64,000 nt of DNA, taken from Nakamurella sp. A5-74. GTDB taxonomy: Bacteria > Actinomycetota > Actinomycetes > Mycobacteriales > Nakamurellaceae. A model generated the notes under the pieces. That model was given only the letters and a program-made list of their open reading frames with translations, did not search any database and was not told where the DNA came from. Made by a program: the position numbers and the translations under genes. Location of the stretch: contig NZ_CP159218.1 of the NCBI RefSeq assembly GCF_040438885.1, forward strand, positions 2,666,001-2,730,000. Reading direction: 5' to 3'. This document shows positions 1-11,090 of the stretch, one piece after another (the first letter of the stretch is position 1; each line of letters begins with the position of its first letter).

Positions 1-85
1 GACAAGGATCACTCCTGCCACGAACACCTGATGGGCCACCGTCCACGACCGAACTTCCCGTACCAGGTGGTGCCCGCTCTTACCG

Positions 86-106
86 GGACCGGAACTCACC
101 CGGTCC
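86..106 (-). terminator. Hairpin after the ABC permease gene
   Basis: Inverted repeat GGACCGG / CCGGTCC with a 7-base loop, about 30 bases past the stop of the minus-strand permease gene. It has no T-tract, which is usual for terminators in high-GC actinomycetes. The position fits the end of the three-gene export operon. The stem is short, so confidence is moderate. Confidence 0.4.
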
Positions 107-134
107 TGACTGCCCACGGGGCCAAGGTGAACTC

Positions 135-1364
135 TCACGCCGGAAGCGAAAAATCGCAGCGGGCAAATCGATCCGTCAGGGCTGCCGCGTCAGCCGGTGA
201 GAGCGGCGGTGCTTGGCCGTACCAGAACGCCAACCAGGTGGCGCTGAGCTGATCCAACTGCTCTCCATACGAATCCGGCGGTCCGACATCGCCGCGCAAA
301 GCTGCGCAGCCTACCGGAACGAACAGCGTCTGGACGAGGTACTCGACGGTGTAGCGACCCCCGGTGATGCTGGTGTCGAAGATGTCCAGCGGCAGCACTC
401 CTCGCCGCGGCGGCGTGGTGTAGGTACGGCTTTGGGCTTCGATCCGCTCCGGCACGATGGCGCCGTAGCCGCGCTGCTGCGCCAGCACCATCAGCCTGTT
501 GATGATCTCCGGCATTCCGGGCGCCTGACGTGCATTCTCCGGATAGATGCATAGCACCGGTTTCCCACCGGAGCAGTCGGTGGGGGGTCGCGGATCGGCG
601 AGCAATCGCTGCCCAGGCCCCAACAACGGCAGCGCCAGAAGTGCAAGCACGGTGATGATCCCCACCGCGAGACGGCGCACCGCCCAGCTGCCCCGCAGCA
701 CCGCAGGTCCCAGGACCAACACAGCGCCCACCCCGATGAAGACGCCGAGCTGCGTACTCGCGTAGGCAGGGTTGAGTACCCATCCGATCCGGCTTACGCT
801 CGAAGCGCCGAAGCTCAACAGGTGGAAGCTGCCACGGCCCGCTGCTTCGCCGATGAACTGCACACCCACGAAACCGATGACGATGGCGGCGACGGCCGCC
901 GGCGCAGGTGGCGCCACCGTACCGAGGAAACAACCAACACCTGCGGCCCAGAGCAGGCCCGCCAGCTGGATGACGATGGCGAGCACGACCGAGCTCCATC
1001 CCGCGCTCGGGGCCGTGACGTGGCCGACCACCAACCCGACGATCATCGTCCCACCGTGCACCCCGGCCACCGGCAGCGCAGACCAGGCCGCGATCCGCGG
1101 CAGGATCCTGCTACCGCGACCCGCGGTTCGCTGTAGATGACCCACACCGGCCCGGTTGGCCCGGGCAGCGTCGACCGCCGCCGCACCCATCACGAAGGGG
1201 AGCAGATAGAACATGCTCAGCCCGAACCATTCGACGGTCCAGAAGCCCTCCCCAAGCCACGGGGAACTGCGCAGCAGACTGACCGCAATGCCGAAAGCCA
1301 GCGCCGGGAACAGGAGCCACGGGCCGACGAGGGTGCGGAACGCGAAGCGCATACTGCGCGTCAT
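135..1364 (-). CDS. ABC transporter membrane subunit with C-terminal extracytoplasmic domain
   Basis: A 409-residue integral membrane protein. About seven hydrophobic segments lie in the first 250 residues. They are followed by a roughly 150-residue hydrophilic tail that starts with a close Cys pair (DCSGGKPVLC) and is probably outside the membrane. The start overlaps the stop of the upstream ABC ATPase gene by 4 bp (ATGA), so the two products are very likely the two halves of one ABC-2-type transporter. The substrate cannot be read from the sequence. The co-transcribed secreted protein suggests a role in export, in cell-envelope work or in self-protection. I do not recognise a named family for the permease. 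Confidence 0.75.
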   Translation of the reverse strand: MTRSMRFAFRTLVGPWLLFPALAFGIAVSLLRSSPWLGEGFWTVEWFGLSMFYLLPFVMGAAAVDAARANRAGVGHLQRTAGRGSRILPRIAAWSALPVAGVHGGTMIVGLVVGHVTAPSAGWSSVVLAIVIQLAGLLWAAGVGCFLGTVAPPAPAAVAAIVIGFVGVQFIGEAAGRGSFHLLSFGASSVSRIGWVLNPAYASTQLGVFIGVGAVLVLGPAVLRGSWAVRRLAVGIITVLALLALPLLGPGQRLLADPRPPTDCSGGKPVLCIYPENARQAPGMPEIINRLMVLAQQRGYGAIVPERIEAQSRTYTTPPRRGVLPLDIFDTSITGGRYTVEYLVQTLFVPVGCAALRGDVGPPDSYGEQLDQLSATWLAFWYGQAPPLSPADAAALTDRFARCDFSLPA

Positions 1365-2080
1365 CCCGATTCTCCCATCAGCCGAGTGATCGCGGTTTCC
1401 ACAGTGTCATCCGAAGCTCCGGACCCCTCCAGCGCCGAAACCGGACCCTGATGGATCAGGCGGCCGTCACGGAGCACAACAACGGTGCTGTCGGTCTGTC
1501 GTTGCAGGTCTTCGATGAGATGGGTCGAAACGACAACCGCTCGGTCCAGCGCCATTCGGGCGATCACTGCGCGCAGCTGGACGCGCTGTGCCGGGTCCAG
1601 CCCGCTGGAGGGTTCGTCCAGGAGGACGAACTCGGGCGAATGGATGATGGTCGCCGCGATCGCCACCCGCCGCTGGGTTCCGCCGGAAAGCTTGCCGATC
1701 CGCTGCGGCAGCCGATCGGTCAGATTGGTCAGGTCTGCTACCCGCTCGATCGCGGTGTTGCGATCCTCTCGCGGCACTCGGTGCAACCACGCAGCGTGGT
1801 ACAGGTAATCACCGATGTTGCTGAGCGCCGGCAACAGCGGATCCTGCGGAAGGTAACCGATTCTCGCCCGACGATCGGAAGTCGTCCAATTAAGGCTTCC
1901 TGCACTCGGAGCGTCGTCGCCCGCCAAAAGCCGGAACAATGTGGATTTCCCGGCACCGTTCCTGCCGATCAAAAAGGTGAGTCCGGTTTCGATGACGAGG
2001 TTGATCGGACCGAGGGTGAAACCGCGCCGGTAATGCCTTTCGACGCCCGTCAACTCCACCCTCGGATCCGTCGGCGGCAT
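1361..2080 (-). CDS. ABC transporter ATP-binding protein
   Basis: A 239-residue ABC ATPase with all the expected motifs: Walker A GRNGAGKST (about 39-47), Q-loop Gln at about 79, signature LSGGT (131-135), Walker B FVLLDEP (151-157) and switch His at about 187. The ATG at 2080 was chosen because it forms a TGATG overlap with the stop of the upstream secreted-protein gene. The open frame continues further upstream, but that stretch lies inside the neighbour. It is the energising subunit for the permease encoded just downstream. Its length and the single nucleotide-binding domain fit the drug/peptide/lantibiotic-exporter type of ATPase. Confidence 0.9.
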   Translation of the reverse strand: MPPTDPRVELTGVERHYRRGFTLGPINLVIETGLTFLIGRNGAGKSTLFRLLAGDDAPSAGSLNWTTSDRRARIGYLPQDPLLPALSNIGDYLYHAAWLHRVPREDRNTAIERVADLTNLTDRLPQRIGKLSGGTQRRVAIAATIIHSPEFVLLDEPSSGLDPAQRVQLRAVIARMALDRAVVVSTHLIEDLQRQTDSTVVVLRDGRLIHQGPVSALEGSGASDDTVETAITRLMGESG

Positions 2081-2589
2081 CAGTACTGGGTGCCTGCGGT
2101 GAGGGTTTGGCCGGAGCAGGGATCGGTCCTGAGCGGAATGTCCAGGCACGTCCTCATGGCACCGCGAGCGTAGTCGGCCACGTCGTCGACACCCGTACTG
2201 GACTTGGCCGAGAGCCAGGCTCCGGTACGGTTGTCGTGCGGGCTTTCAGCTCTGTCCTGGACGTAGTACTGCTGAGTGCACGACAGGAAGGAAGGTGCAA
2301 TGCACGAACCGGAATTGACCAAGGTGGCCTGTGTGATGTAAACCCGGTGATTGTCAGCATTCGATAGCTTGACCCATCCGTCGTCAAAAGCCCGAGTGCC
2401 AGCACTGCTGTCTGCCACTCGGAAGCGGCCGTAACTATACCCTGTACTTCCGTAGCCCGACACCGTCAGCGGGTTTGCCCGGGAGTTCCATTCTATGAAC
2501 TCGCCCTTGGCGAATGCTTGTGGCGCGCTGACCACCGAGAATGCTACGACCACTGCCGCCAACGCGGCCGCTTTGTTCCACAGTTTCAC
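2080..2589 (-). CDS. Small secreted protein, function unknown
   Basis: A 169-residue protein starting at GTG 2589, which has an AAGGGGA ribosome site a few bases upstream; the open frame reaches further but lacks such a site. A typical Sec signal peptide occupies the N-terminus (KLWNKAAALAAVVVAFSVVS, then APQAFAKG), with likely cleavage after AFA. The mature part of about 140 residues has four cysteines in two pairs, compatible with disulfides outside the cell. No catalytic motif is visible and I do not recognise the family. It is the first gene of an operon with an ABC ATPase and permease, to which it is translationally coupled. Confidence 0.7.
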   Translation of the reverse strand: MKLWNKAAALAAVVVAFSVVSAPQAFAKGEFIEWNSRANPLTVSGYGSTGYSYGRFRVADSSAGTRAFDDGWVKLSNADNHRVYITQATLVNSGSCIAPSFLSCTQQYYVQDRAESPHDNRTGAWLSAKSSTGVDDVADYARGAMRTCLDIPLRTDPCSGQTLTAGTQY

Positions 2590-2677
2590 TGGGGTCCCCT
2601 TTGCATACCCCCCCCCGATAGGGAGCCTGCCGGCGACGGTACCACCACCCGAGGTCTCGCCTATGCATGCAATAGGC

Positions 2678-2693
2678 TGTGACAAACATCACA
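2678..2693. promoter_or_regulatory. CRP/GlxR-type operator (TGTGA-N6-TCACA)
   Basis: A perfect 5-5 palindrome, TGTGACAAACATCACA, matches the binding consensus of the CRP/FNR family, including actinobacterial CRP and GlxR. It lies 85 bp upstream of the GTG of the secreted-protein gene and 40 bp from the DUF2550 gene's end, so its target is almost certainly the secreted protein-ABC operon. Activation or repression cannot be told because the promoter elements are not clear. Confidence 0.6.
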
Positions 2694-2732
2694 TCGAACG
2701 GCTGGTTGGTCCCAGGTAGCGGGGCCAGCACG

Positions 2733-3176
2733 TCAGGGGTCGGCGCGCTGCCGGGTGGTGGGTGCCGACTCGATCCAGGACGACAGTCCGGTGAGGGCGA
2801 TCTCGTCGATCGCCAGCTGGGCGACGGACGATGTGCCACTGCTGCAGTCGATCACGACGGAGTCCGGCGGCAGCAGGTCGCACTCCACTCCGATCGGGGC
2901 CCGGCTCTCCCCCAGTGAGATGGTGGCCCGATCGAGCCTGCGGGCAGCACCGAGCATCAGCGAGAAGGAGCGGTAGAACAGCAGCTCGTCGCCGGCGTAC
3001 TTGGCCTGGCCGAAGGACCAGCCGGAGCCGTGGGCGGGAGCATCGGTGGTCCGATCCCGCCAGCAGATGTCGATTGCGCCGCTGCGGACGAGCAGCATCC
3101 GGCGCGCGGTGAGCCAGACGATCGACGCTACGATCGCAACCAGCAGCCCCAACCCGATCCACTCCAGGAGAGGCAT
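2733..3176 (-). CDS. DUF2550 membrane-anchored protein
   Basis: A 147-residue protein with one N-terminal membrane helix (LGLLVAIVASIVWLTARRML) and a soluble domain carrying the pattern seen in DUF2550 proteins (GWSFGQAKYAGDELLFYRSF, then R-D-R and GESR). In actinobacteria this family regularly follows atpC, as here, with 45 bp between the genes. The function is unknown. A role linked to the ATP synthase is suggested only by gene order. It is the last gene of the atp cluster on this strand. Confidence 0.85.
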   Translation of the reverse strand: MPLLEWIGLGLLVAIVASIVWLTARRMLLVRSGAIDICWRDRTTDAPAHGSGWSFGQAKYAGDELLFYRSFSLMLGAARRLDRATISLGESRAPIGVECDLLPPDSVVIDCSSGTSSVAQLAIDEIALTGLSSWIESAPTTRQRADP

Positions 3177-3221
3177 ACCGACTCGATCCGTTCCAGACCC
3201 TCGTCCGCTGTCCTGTTCCGG

Positions 3222-3614
3222 TCAGACGCTCTGGCCGGCGGCGAGCAGGCGGGCGCGCGCACGGCGCAACGTCTCGCGCTGCTCGTCGGAGTCGTCGCCG
3301 GCGCGGACCGCTTCGTCGTAGGCGGTGCGTGCAGCGGCGATGTCGATCTCGTCAGCCAGCTCGGCGCCCTCGGCGAGGATCGACACCTTCTGCTTGGTGA
3401 CGGACAGGAATCCGCCGTGCACCGCGACGTTCAGCTCGGTGCCGTCGGCCTCGACGATGCGGGCGGCGAAACCCTCCTGCAGCTGGGCCAACAGCGGAGC
3501 ATGCCCAGGCAGCACGCCGATGTCACCGTCCGTGGTACGTGCGACGACCATCCGGGCGGGACCCGACCAGATCCGACGCTCGACCGCCACCAGTTCGACC
3601 TGCATCTCCGCCAC
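3222..3614 (-). CDS. atpC: ATP synthase epsilon subunit
   Basis: A 130-residue epsilon subunit of the F1 central stalk. It couples rotation to catalysis and can inhibit ATP hydrolysis. The N-terminal beta-sandwich is clear (AEMQVELVAVERRIWSGPAR, GDIGVLPGHAPLLAQL). It is followed by the helical tail with DEIDIAAARTAYDEA. GTG 3614 was chosen because a GGAG site lies 7 bases upstream and it matches the usual family start; an ATG 15 bases upstream is an alternative. It lies about 200 bp after atpD, a larger gap than elsewhere in the operon. Confidence 0.95.
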   Translation of the reverse strand: MAEMQVELVAVERRIWSGPARMVVARTTDGDIGVLPGHAPLLAQLQEGFAARIVEADGTELNVAVHGGFLSVTKQKVSILAEGAELADEIDIAAARTAYDEAVRAGDDSDEQRETLRRARARLLAAGQSV

Positions 3615-3817
3615 GTGTTCACTCCGCACTCGTCGATTGAGGCTGTTCGGGGATCAACTACCCCGCACGCTCAGTGTAGGCCTCGTCGCGGAGACCTCGG
3701 GATCCTGCACAGTGCACCTACAAGACTGCACCGCCGTCCGCCGCCGCGACTGCGACGGTGGACGGCGGGTGCGGGGCGCCGGCCGGGAAGACTCCCGGAC
3801 CGGCCGACCCCTGGTGC

Positions 3818-5266
<1,449 letters not shown>

Positions 5267-6211
5267 TCAGTCCTCTTCGGTGTTCGCAGCTGCGAGAGCG
5301 TCGGCGCCGCCGATGATCTCGGTGAGTTCCTGGGTGATCTGGGCCTGCCGCGCCTGGTTCATCTGACGGGACAGCGTCTTGACGATCTCGTTGGCGTTGT
5401 CGGTGGCCGACTTGCACGCCTGACGACGGGCCGCGGACTCGCTGGCCGCCGAGTCCAGCAGCGCCGAATAGATGCGGGTGGTGACGTACTTCGGCAGCAA
5501 CGCATCCAGCAGCGCTTCCGAGCTCGGCTCGAACTCGTACGAGGGCAGTGGACCGTGATCCTTGCCGCCCTCGGCCTCTTCCGCTGCCTCGATGTACTCG
5601 ATCTCCAGCGGGGCGAGCCGACGGGCCTGCGGTTCCTGGGTCAACATCGAGACGAACTTGGTGTTCACCAGGTGGATCTCGTCGACGCCCTGTTCGCCGT
5701 CCTCGGTCTCGCCGTCACTGCCGACCAGGAACGAGGGCAGCAGCGAATCCGCAGCCCGCTCGGCGTCGGCATACGTCGGCCGCTCGGAAAAGCCGCTCCA
5801 GGCATCGGCGACGGCCCGCTGCCGGAAGGTGAAGTAGCCCATGCCCTTACGACCGATGACGTAGAGCACCGGCTGCTTGCCCTGCTCCCGCAGCAGTGAG
5901 GCGAGCTCCTCGGCGGTGCGGATCGCGTTGGCGTTGTACCCGCCGCAGAGCCCACGGTCGGAGGTGACCAGCAGGATCGCGGCACGCTTGGGTTCCGGCC
6001 GCTCCACCAGCAACGGGTGGTCGAGGCTCGACACCGCGGCCAGCGCACCGAGCACGTCGGTGATCTGTTCTGCATACGGGGCCGATGCCGCAACTGCTGC
6101 CTGGGCCCTGGCGATCCGGGAGGTCGCGATCAGTTCCTGCGCCTTGGTGATCTTCTGGGTGGATCTGACGCTCTTGACGCGCTGTTTGAGCACGCGTGCC
6201 TGTGCGGCCAC
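5267..6211 (-). CDS. atpG: ATP synthase gamma subunit
   Basis: A 314-residue rotor shaft of F1. Both terminal helices of the coiled coil are conserved: N-terminal [19 protein letters not shown] and C-terminal [20 protein letters not shown]. The central Rossmann-like part has the [16 protein letters not shown] signature. An acidic insert (about residues 170-210, with several Glu/Asp) is longer than in enterobacteria but typical of actinobacterial gamma subunits. It sits between atpA (45 bp gap) and atpD (3 bp gap). Confidence 0.97.
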   Translation of the reverse strand: MAAQARVLKQRVKSVRSTQKITKAQELIATSRIARAQAAVAASAPYAEQITDVLGALAAVSSLDHPLLVERPEPKRAAILLVTSDRGLCGGYNANAIRTAEELASLLREQGKQPVLYVIGRKGMGYFTFRQRAVADAWSGFSERPTYADAERAADSLLPSFLVGSDGETEDGEQGVDEIHLVNTKFVSMLTQEPQARRLAPLEIEYIEAAEEAEGGKDHGPLPSYEFEPSSEALLDALLPKYVTTRIYSALLDSAASESAARRQACKSATDNANEIVKTLSRQMNQARQAQITQELTEIIGGADALAAANTEED

Positions 6212-6255
6212 GGGTCACCTCCCTCCATCTCGTCGATCACTCACTTGCCGGTGCG

Positions 6256-7908
6256 TCACTTGCGCGGCGCGGCCTTGGCCTTGCGGACCTGGAGCTTCTC
6301 CTGGCCCACTTCGCTCTCGTCCATCGCGTCGGCCTGCTTCTCGTTGCCGAGCAGCGTCGTGCCCTCCGACGTGGTGAACGAGGAGCCGAACTCCTCGTAG
6401 TACTTCGTCAGCGTCGCAGTGGTGTCGTCGCCGAGCTGCCCGGACTCGCGGATCGTCGCCAGCGGGGAGTTGTCCACGTGCCGCAGATACTCGAGGAACT
6501 CCTTCTCGAACCGACGGACGTCCTCCAGCGGCAGGGCGTCCAGGCGCCCGGTGGTACCGGTCCACACCGAGACGACCTGCTCCTCCATCGGGAACGGGGC
6601 GAACTGCGGCTGCTTGAGCAGCTCGACGAGTCGCGAACCACGGGCCAGCGCCCGCTTCGAGGCCGGGTCCAGGTCCGAGCCGAAGGCGGCGAAGGACTCG
6701 AGCTCGCGGTAGGCCGACAGGTCGAGGCGCAACGTGCCGGAGACCGACCGCATCGCCTTGGTCTGCGCGGCGCCACCGACACGGGACACCGAGATGCCGA
6801 CGTTGATGGCCGGCCGCACACCCGAGTTGAACAAGTCCGACTCCAGGAAGCACTGGCCGTCGGTGATGGAGATGACGTTCGTCGGGATGTACGCCGACAC
6901 GTCGTTGGCCTTGGTCTCGATGATCGGCAGACCCGTCATCGAACCAGCGCCCAGCTCGTCGTTGAGCTTGGCGCACCGCTCGAGCAGCCGGGAGTGCAGG
7001 TAGAAGACGTCGCCCGGGTAGGCCTCGCGGCCCGGCGGGCGGCGCAGCAGCAGCGAGATGGCGCGGTAGGCCTCCGCCTGCTTGGTCAGGTCGTCGAAGA
7101 CGATCAGGACGTGCTTGCCCTGGTACATCCAGTGCTGCCCGATGGCCGAACCGGTGTACGGGGCCAGCCACTTGAAGCCTGCCGAGTCGGACGCGGGAGC
7201 TGCCACGATCGTCGTGTACTCCAGCGCGCCGGACTCCTCCAGCGAGGCGCGCACACCCGCGATGGTGGAGCCCTTCTGACCGATCGCGACGTAGATGCAG
7301 CGCACCTGCTTGGCCGGGTCACCGGAGGCCCAGTTGGCCTTCTGGTTGATGATCGTGTCGACGCAGACGGCAGTCTTGCCGGTCTTGCGGTCACCGATGA
7401 TCAGCTGGCGCTGGCCGCGGCCGATCGGCGTCATGGCGTCGATGGCCTTGATGCCGGTGGCCAGCGACTCGCGGACCTCCTTGCGCTGTACGACGGACGC
7501 TGCCTGCAACTCGAGCGGACGCTGCTCCTCGGCGGCGATGTCGCCCAAGCCGTCGATCGGCTGACCGAGCGGGTTCACCACGCGACCGAGGAAGGCCTCG
7601 CCGACGGGTACCGACAACACCTCGCCGGTTCGCTTGACCTGCTGACCCTCGGCCAGGCTGGCGGAGTCACCCAGGATGACGGCGCCGATCGAGCGCGCTT
7701 CCAGGTTCAGTGCCACGCCGAGGATGCCGTCCTCGAACTGCAGCAGCTCGTTGGCCATCGCCGACGGCAGGCCCTCGACGCTGGCGATCCCGTCACCGGT
7801 GGTGGCGATGATCCCGACCTCTTCGCGAGTCACCTCGGGCGAATAGTCGGAGACGTAGCTCTCGATCGCGGAGCGGATCTCGTCGGTGGAGATCGTCAAC
7901 TCGGTCAT
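6256..7908 (-). CDS. atpA: ATP synthase alpha subunit
   Basis: A 550-residue non-catalytic nucleotide-binding F1 subunit. P-loop GDRKTGKT is at about 172-179, and the family signature around [14 protein letters not shown] is present. The N-terminal [16 protein letters not shown] contacts the delta subunit. The C-terminus carries about 35 extra residues ([20 protein letters not shown]...), which resembles the regulatory C-terminal extension known from mycobacterial alpha subunits. That similarity is by position and charge only. Confidence 0.97.
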   Translation of the reverse strand: MTELTISTDEIRSAIESYVSDYSPEVTREEVGIIATTGDGIASVEGLPSAMANELLQFEDGILGVALNLEARSIGAVILGDSASLAEGQQVKRTGEVLSVPVGEAFLGRVVNPLGQPIDGLGDIAAEEQRPLELQAASVVQRKEVRESLATGIKAIDAMTPIGRGQRQLIIGDRKTGKTAVCVDTIINQKANWASGDPAKQVRCIYVAIGQKGSTIAGVRASLEESGALEYTTIVAAPASDSAGFKWLAPYTGSAIGQHWMYQGKHVLIVFDDLTKQAEAYRAISLLLRRPPGREAYPGDVFYLHSRLLERCAKLNDELGAGSMTGLPIIETKANDVSAYIPTNVISITDGQCFLESDLFNSGVRPAINVGISVSRVGGAAQTKAMRSVSGTLRLDLSAYRELESFAAFGSDLDPASKRALARGSRLVELLKQPQFAPFPMEEQVVSVWTGTTGRLDALPLEDVRRFEKEFLEYLRHVDNSPLATIRESGQLGDDTTATLTKYYEEFGSSFTTSEGTTLLGNEKQADAMDESEVGQEKLQVRKAKAAPRK

Positions 7909-8020
7909 CGCGTTCCCTCATCTGTCGGTGTTGCTGTGCACTGCGTGTCCATGGTCTGCGTTTCGGTGCTCCGGCCGCGAGCCGTCAGCGGCTCCTGGGC
8001 GGATACTGCTGTGCTGCTGC

Positions 8021-8839
8021 TCATCCGAGGGAGCGTCCCAGCGCGGCGAGGCGGCCGGCGGCGGAGCCGTCGATCACTTCCTCGCCGACCTTGATCCGCA
8101 TGCCGCCCAACAGGGCAGGGTCCACCTCGATGTGCACGGCGACCGGCCGGCCGTAGAGCCGCTGCAGCGCCGCGGACAACCGCTGCTGCTGCGAGGAGTC
8201 CAGCGATGCCGCTGCAGTCACGTCGGCGACCAGCTCGTTGCGACGCTCGGCTGCCTGGTCGACGAGGTCACGGATGCGGTGGGAGAAGGACCGTCCGTTC
8301 ACCTCGCCGGCCGAGGAGTTCAGCAGTGCGACCGTCAGCCGGTCGGCGCGGCCGTCGAGCAGCCGGGTCACCAGAGCCACCCTGGCCTGCGGATCGCCGG
8401 CCGGATCATCCAGGAGCACGGAGAGCTGGGGCGATCCCTCCACGATGCGGCCGAAGCGGAACAGCTCGTCCTCGACCCGGTCGAGACGGTCCTGGCGTTC
8501 TGCGGACAGGAACAGCGCGGTGCGGCCCAGTCGTTGGATCGCCTCCCGCAGGTCGGCGCCGGAGGCCCACGGACGTCGCACGGCGTCGTCGAGCAGCTCG
8601 ACGACCTGATCGGAGACCTTGCCGTCGAAGAGCCGGTGCACCATGCGGGCACGCCCGTCGAGTTCGGTGCTGGACTCCGTCAGCGTGCGCCGGAGCACCG
8701 GGTTGGCGATGAGCACGCCGGCCACCCCGAGCAGCTCGTCGCCGAGCTTCTCCAGCTCGTCCACCGATGCCGACGTCGTCTCGGAGACGAGTCGGTCATT
8801 CAGTGCCGAGAGGGCTTCGCGGCTGGAGATGTGCTGCAT
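8021..8839 (-). CDS. atpH: ATP synthase delta subunit
   Basis: A 272-residue peripheral-stalk subunit (OSCP homologue). It is longer than the roughly 180 residues of most bacteria, as is common in actinobacteria, where the N-terminal part is duplicated or extended. The C-terminal domain has the expected pattern (VEIDPALLGGMRIKVGEEVI), with GSAAGRLAALGRSL at the end. Its start forms a TGATG overlap with the atpF stop, so translation is coupled. Confidence 0.95.
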   Translation of the reverse strand: MQHISSREALSALNDRLVSETTSASVDELEKLGDELLGVAGVLIANPVLRRTLTESSTELDGRARMVHRLFDGKVSDQVVELLDDAVRRPWASGADLREAIQRLGRTALFLSAERQDRLDRVEDELFRFGRIVEGSPQLSVLLDDPAGDPQARVALVTRLLDGRADRLTVALLNSSAGEVNGRSFSHRIRDLVDQAAERRNELVADVTAAASLDSSQQQRLSAALQRLYGRPVAVHIEVDPALLGGMRIKVGEEVIDGSAAGRLAALGRSLG

Positions 8840-9429
8840 CAGCTCTCCAGATCGGCGAGGAACCGCTCGACGGTCCGGCGGCGCAGGGCGTCGTCCTCGA
8901 GTGATTCGCCCACGACCTTGCCGGCCAGCTGGACGGACATCCTGCCGAGGTCGCCGCGGAGCTCTGCGACGATCTGGGCGCGCTGGCTGTCGAGCTGCGA
9001 GCGACCGGCGGAGGAGATCCGCTCGGACTCCTGTTTCGCCTGGGCCAGGATGTCGTCCTTGATGGCCTGCGCCTGGGAGCGCGCGTCCTCGCGGATCTTC
9101 GCGGCTTCCTCACGGGCACCGGAGAGCTGCTGCTGGTACTTCTCCAGCGCCGCCTTGGCCTCGAGCTGGGCCGACTCCGCCTTGGCGATACCGCCCTCGA
9201 TGGCCTCGGTGCGATCGGCGTAGGCCTTCTCGAACATCGGCCAGGCGAACTTGCGCAGCACGAGGATCAGGACCGCGAATGCGACCGCCGCGATGAGGAC
9301 CTCGGCGATCGGCAGACCGATGGGGTTCGTCGGCTTCACGGCGCACTGCGCCAGGACCTGCTCAGGCGTCAGACCCGTGATGCTGGTCCCCGGCGCGCAA
9401 CCTTCGGCGACGTAACTGATGACGCTCAT
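8839..9429 (-). CDS. atpF: ATP synthase b subunit
   Basis: A 196-residue b subunit of the peripheral stalk. A periplasmic N-terminus of about 40 residues with two Cys is followed by one membrane helix (LPIAEVLIAAVAFAVLILVL). A long charged helix then forms the stator coiled coil (YADRTEAIEGGIAKAESAQL onward), ending in VERFLADLES. It anchors F1 to the membrane sector. The extended N-terminus with Cys is unusual for b subunits, and its start could be a little further in. Confidence 0.95.
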   Translation of the reverse strand: MSVISYVAEGCAPGTSITGLTPEQVLAQCAVKPTNPIGLPIAEVLIAAVAFAVLILVLRKFAWPMFEKAYADRTEAIEGGIAKAESAQLEAKAALEKYQQQLSGAREEAAKIREDARSQAQAIKDDILAQAKQESERISSAGRSQLDSQRAQIVAELRGDLGRMSVQLAGKVVGESLEDDALRRRTVERFLADLES

Positions 9430-9475
9430 CTACCTGCACCCTTCGATGTGTGCACTGCTGATGGGAAGGGGTGAG

Positions 9476-9841
<366 letters not shown>

Positions 9842-10666
9842 TCAGTGCGAGTCCGCCAGCGAACCCTCGAGGTAGATCGCGGTCAGCAGGGTGAAGACGT
9901 AGGCCTGCAACGCGCAGACCAGCAGCTCGAAGAACACCAGGCCGATGCTGGCGATGCCGGGCAGGATCGCGATCGCGTAGTTGATACCGCCGGACTCGAG
10001 CTGGAAGATCAGGCCGGTCGCCGCCACGGCGACCAGCATGTGGCCGGCGAACATGTTCGCGAAAAGTCGGACGGCCTGGGTGAACGGCCGCAGGATGATG
10101 TTCGACAGGAACTCGATCGGGATGAGCAGCGCGTGCATGGCGATCGGTACACCGGGGATGATCGTCTGCAACCTGAGGTAACCACCGAGACCGTGCTTCT
10201 TGATGCCGACGACGTTGTAGATCACCCACACCAGCAGCGCGAGGAACACCGGGATCGCGAAGTGCGAGGTCACCGGGAGCTGGGCCACCGGAATGAGTTC
10301 CCACAGGTTCATCACCAGGATGAAGGAGAACATCGTGGTCAGGAAGCCTGCCCACTTGCGGCCTTCCTTGCCGCCGAGCACCTCGATCGCGATGCCGTTG
10401 CGGACGAAGCCGTAGATCGATTCGCCGAGGTACTGGAGCTTCGTCGGCCGGACAGCAGCCTTGCGGGCGCTGGCCACGAAGAAGGCGATGATCAGGATGC
10501 TGCCCAGGATGAGCAGCACCATCGCCTTCACCGAGGCGATGACGGTGCCGTCACCCAGGCGGTCGAAGAAGAATGAGTGTTCGACGGTGGGGGCATGGAA
10601 GCCCTCATCACCCTCTGCAGCGGCAGCCATGATCATGGCTTCCTGAGCTGACAGGAGCGGAATCAC
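9842..10666 (-). CDS. atpB: ATP synthase a subunit
   Basis: A 274-residue proton-channel subunit with five to six membrane helices. The essential Arg lies in the RPFTQAVRLFANMFAGHML segment. The helix NLWELIPVAQLP and the C-terminal Gln/Tyr helix (ALQAYVFTLLTAIYLEGSLA) are as expected. GTG 10666 was chosen because it overlaps the atpZ stop as GTGA and follows AAGGGAGA. The longer open frame upstream runs inside the neighbour and has no membrane character. Confidence 0.96.
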   Translation of the reverse strand: MIPLLSAQEAMIMAAAAEGDEGFHAPTVEHSFFFDRLGDGTVIASVKAMVLLILGSILIIAFFVASARKAAVRPTKLQYLGESIYGFVRNGIAIEVLGGKEGRKWAGFLTTMFSFILVMNLWELIPVAQLPVTSHFAIPVFLALLVWVIYNVVGIKKHGLGGYLRLQTIIPGVPIAMHALLIPIEFLSNIILRPFTQAVRLFANMFAGHMLVAVAATGLIFQLESGGINYAIAILPGIASIGLVFFELLVCALQAYVFTLLTAIYLEGSLADSH

Positions 10667-10974
10667 TCGGTCTCCCTTCGGGTGCTGGCCGGAGGCGGCC
10701 CGGTCGTTGGGTCGGTCGGTCGAGTCACCGCGGGTTCGCTGTGGATCACTCGCGCGATCACTGCATAGATCCCGAGGACCATTCCGACGATCACTCCGAC
10801 CGGGAGGGCCCACTTCGTGCCCCACCACTGGTCCAGGAGCCAACCGATCCCACCCCACACGGCGAATCCGCCGAGCATGGTCGAGACGACAGCCCACCCT
10901 TCGTCAGCACCTTTTCGGTCCTTGACGCGGGCCGGATCGGGGATGATTCCCGGTCTCCGTGGCCTGCTCTTCAT
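10663..10974 (-). CDS. AtpZ/AtpI-type ATP synthase accessory protein
   Basis: A 103-residue protein with a basic N-terminus and two membrane helices (WAVVSTMLGGFAVWGGIGWL and WALPVGVIVGMVLGIYAVIA). This is the layout of the AtpZ/AtpI family, thought to help c-ring assembly or magnesium uptake. It is directly before atpB with a 4-bp overlap. The ATG at 10974 has no good ribosome site; a TTG at 11046 is possible. Confidence 0.8.
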   Translation of the reverse strand: MKSRPRRPGIIPDPARVKDRKGADEGWAVVSTMLGGFAVWGGIGWLLDQWWGTKWALPVGVIVGMVLGIYAVIARVIHSEPAVTRPTDPTTGPPPASTRRETE

Positions 10975-11090
10975 GGCAGTTGAGAATGTATCAGCCCGCG
11001 CGCTCCCGCTCGAACCGGGGCGGAGCGAAGTTCTACGAATCGTCAAAGATGAATGTCACAGCTGCTCGGGCGTGTTGCCGTGTACCGGGG

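Noticed and set aside
6196-8094. 632-codon plus-strand frame antisense to atpA
   Set aside because: Same reasons; atpA on the other strand is unmistakable.
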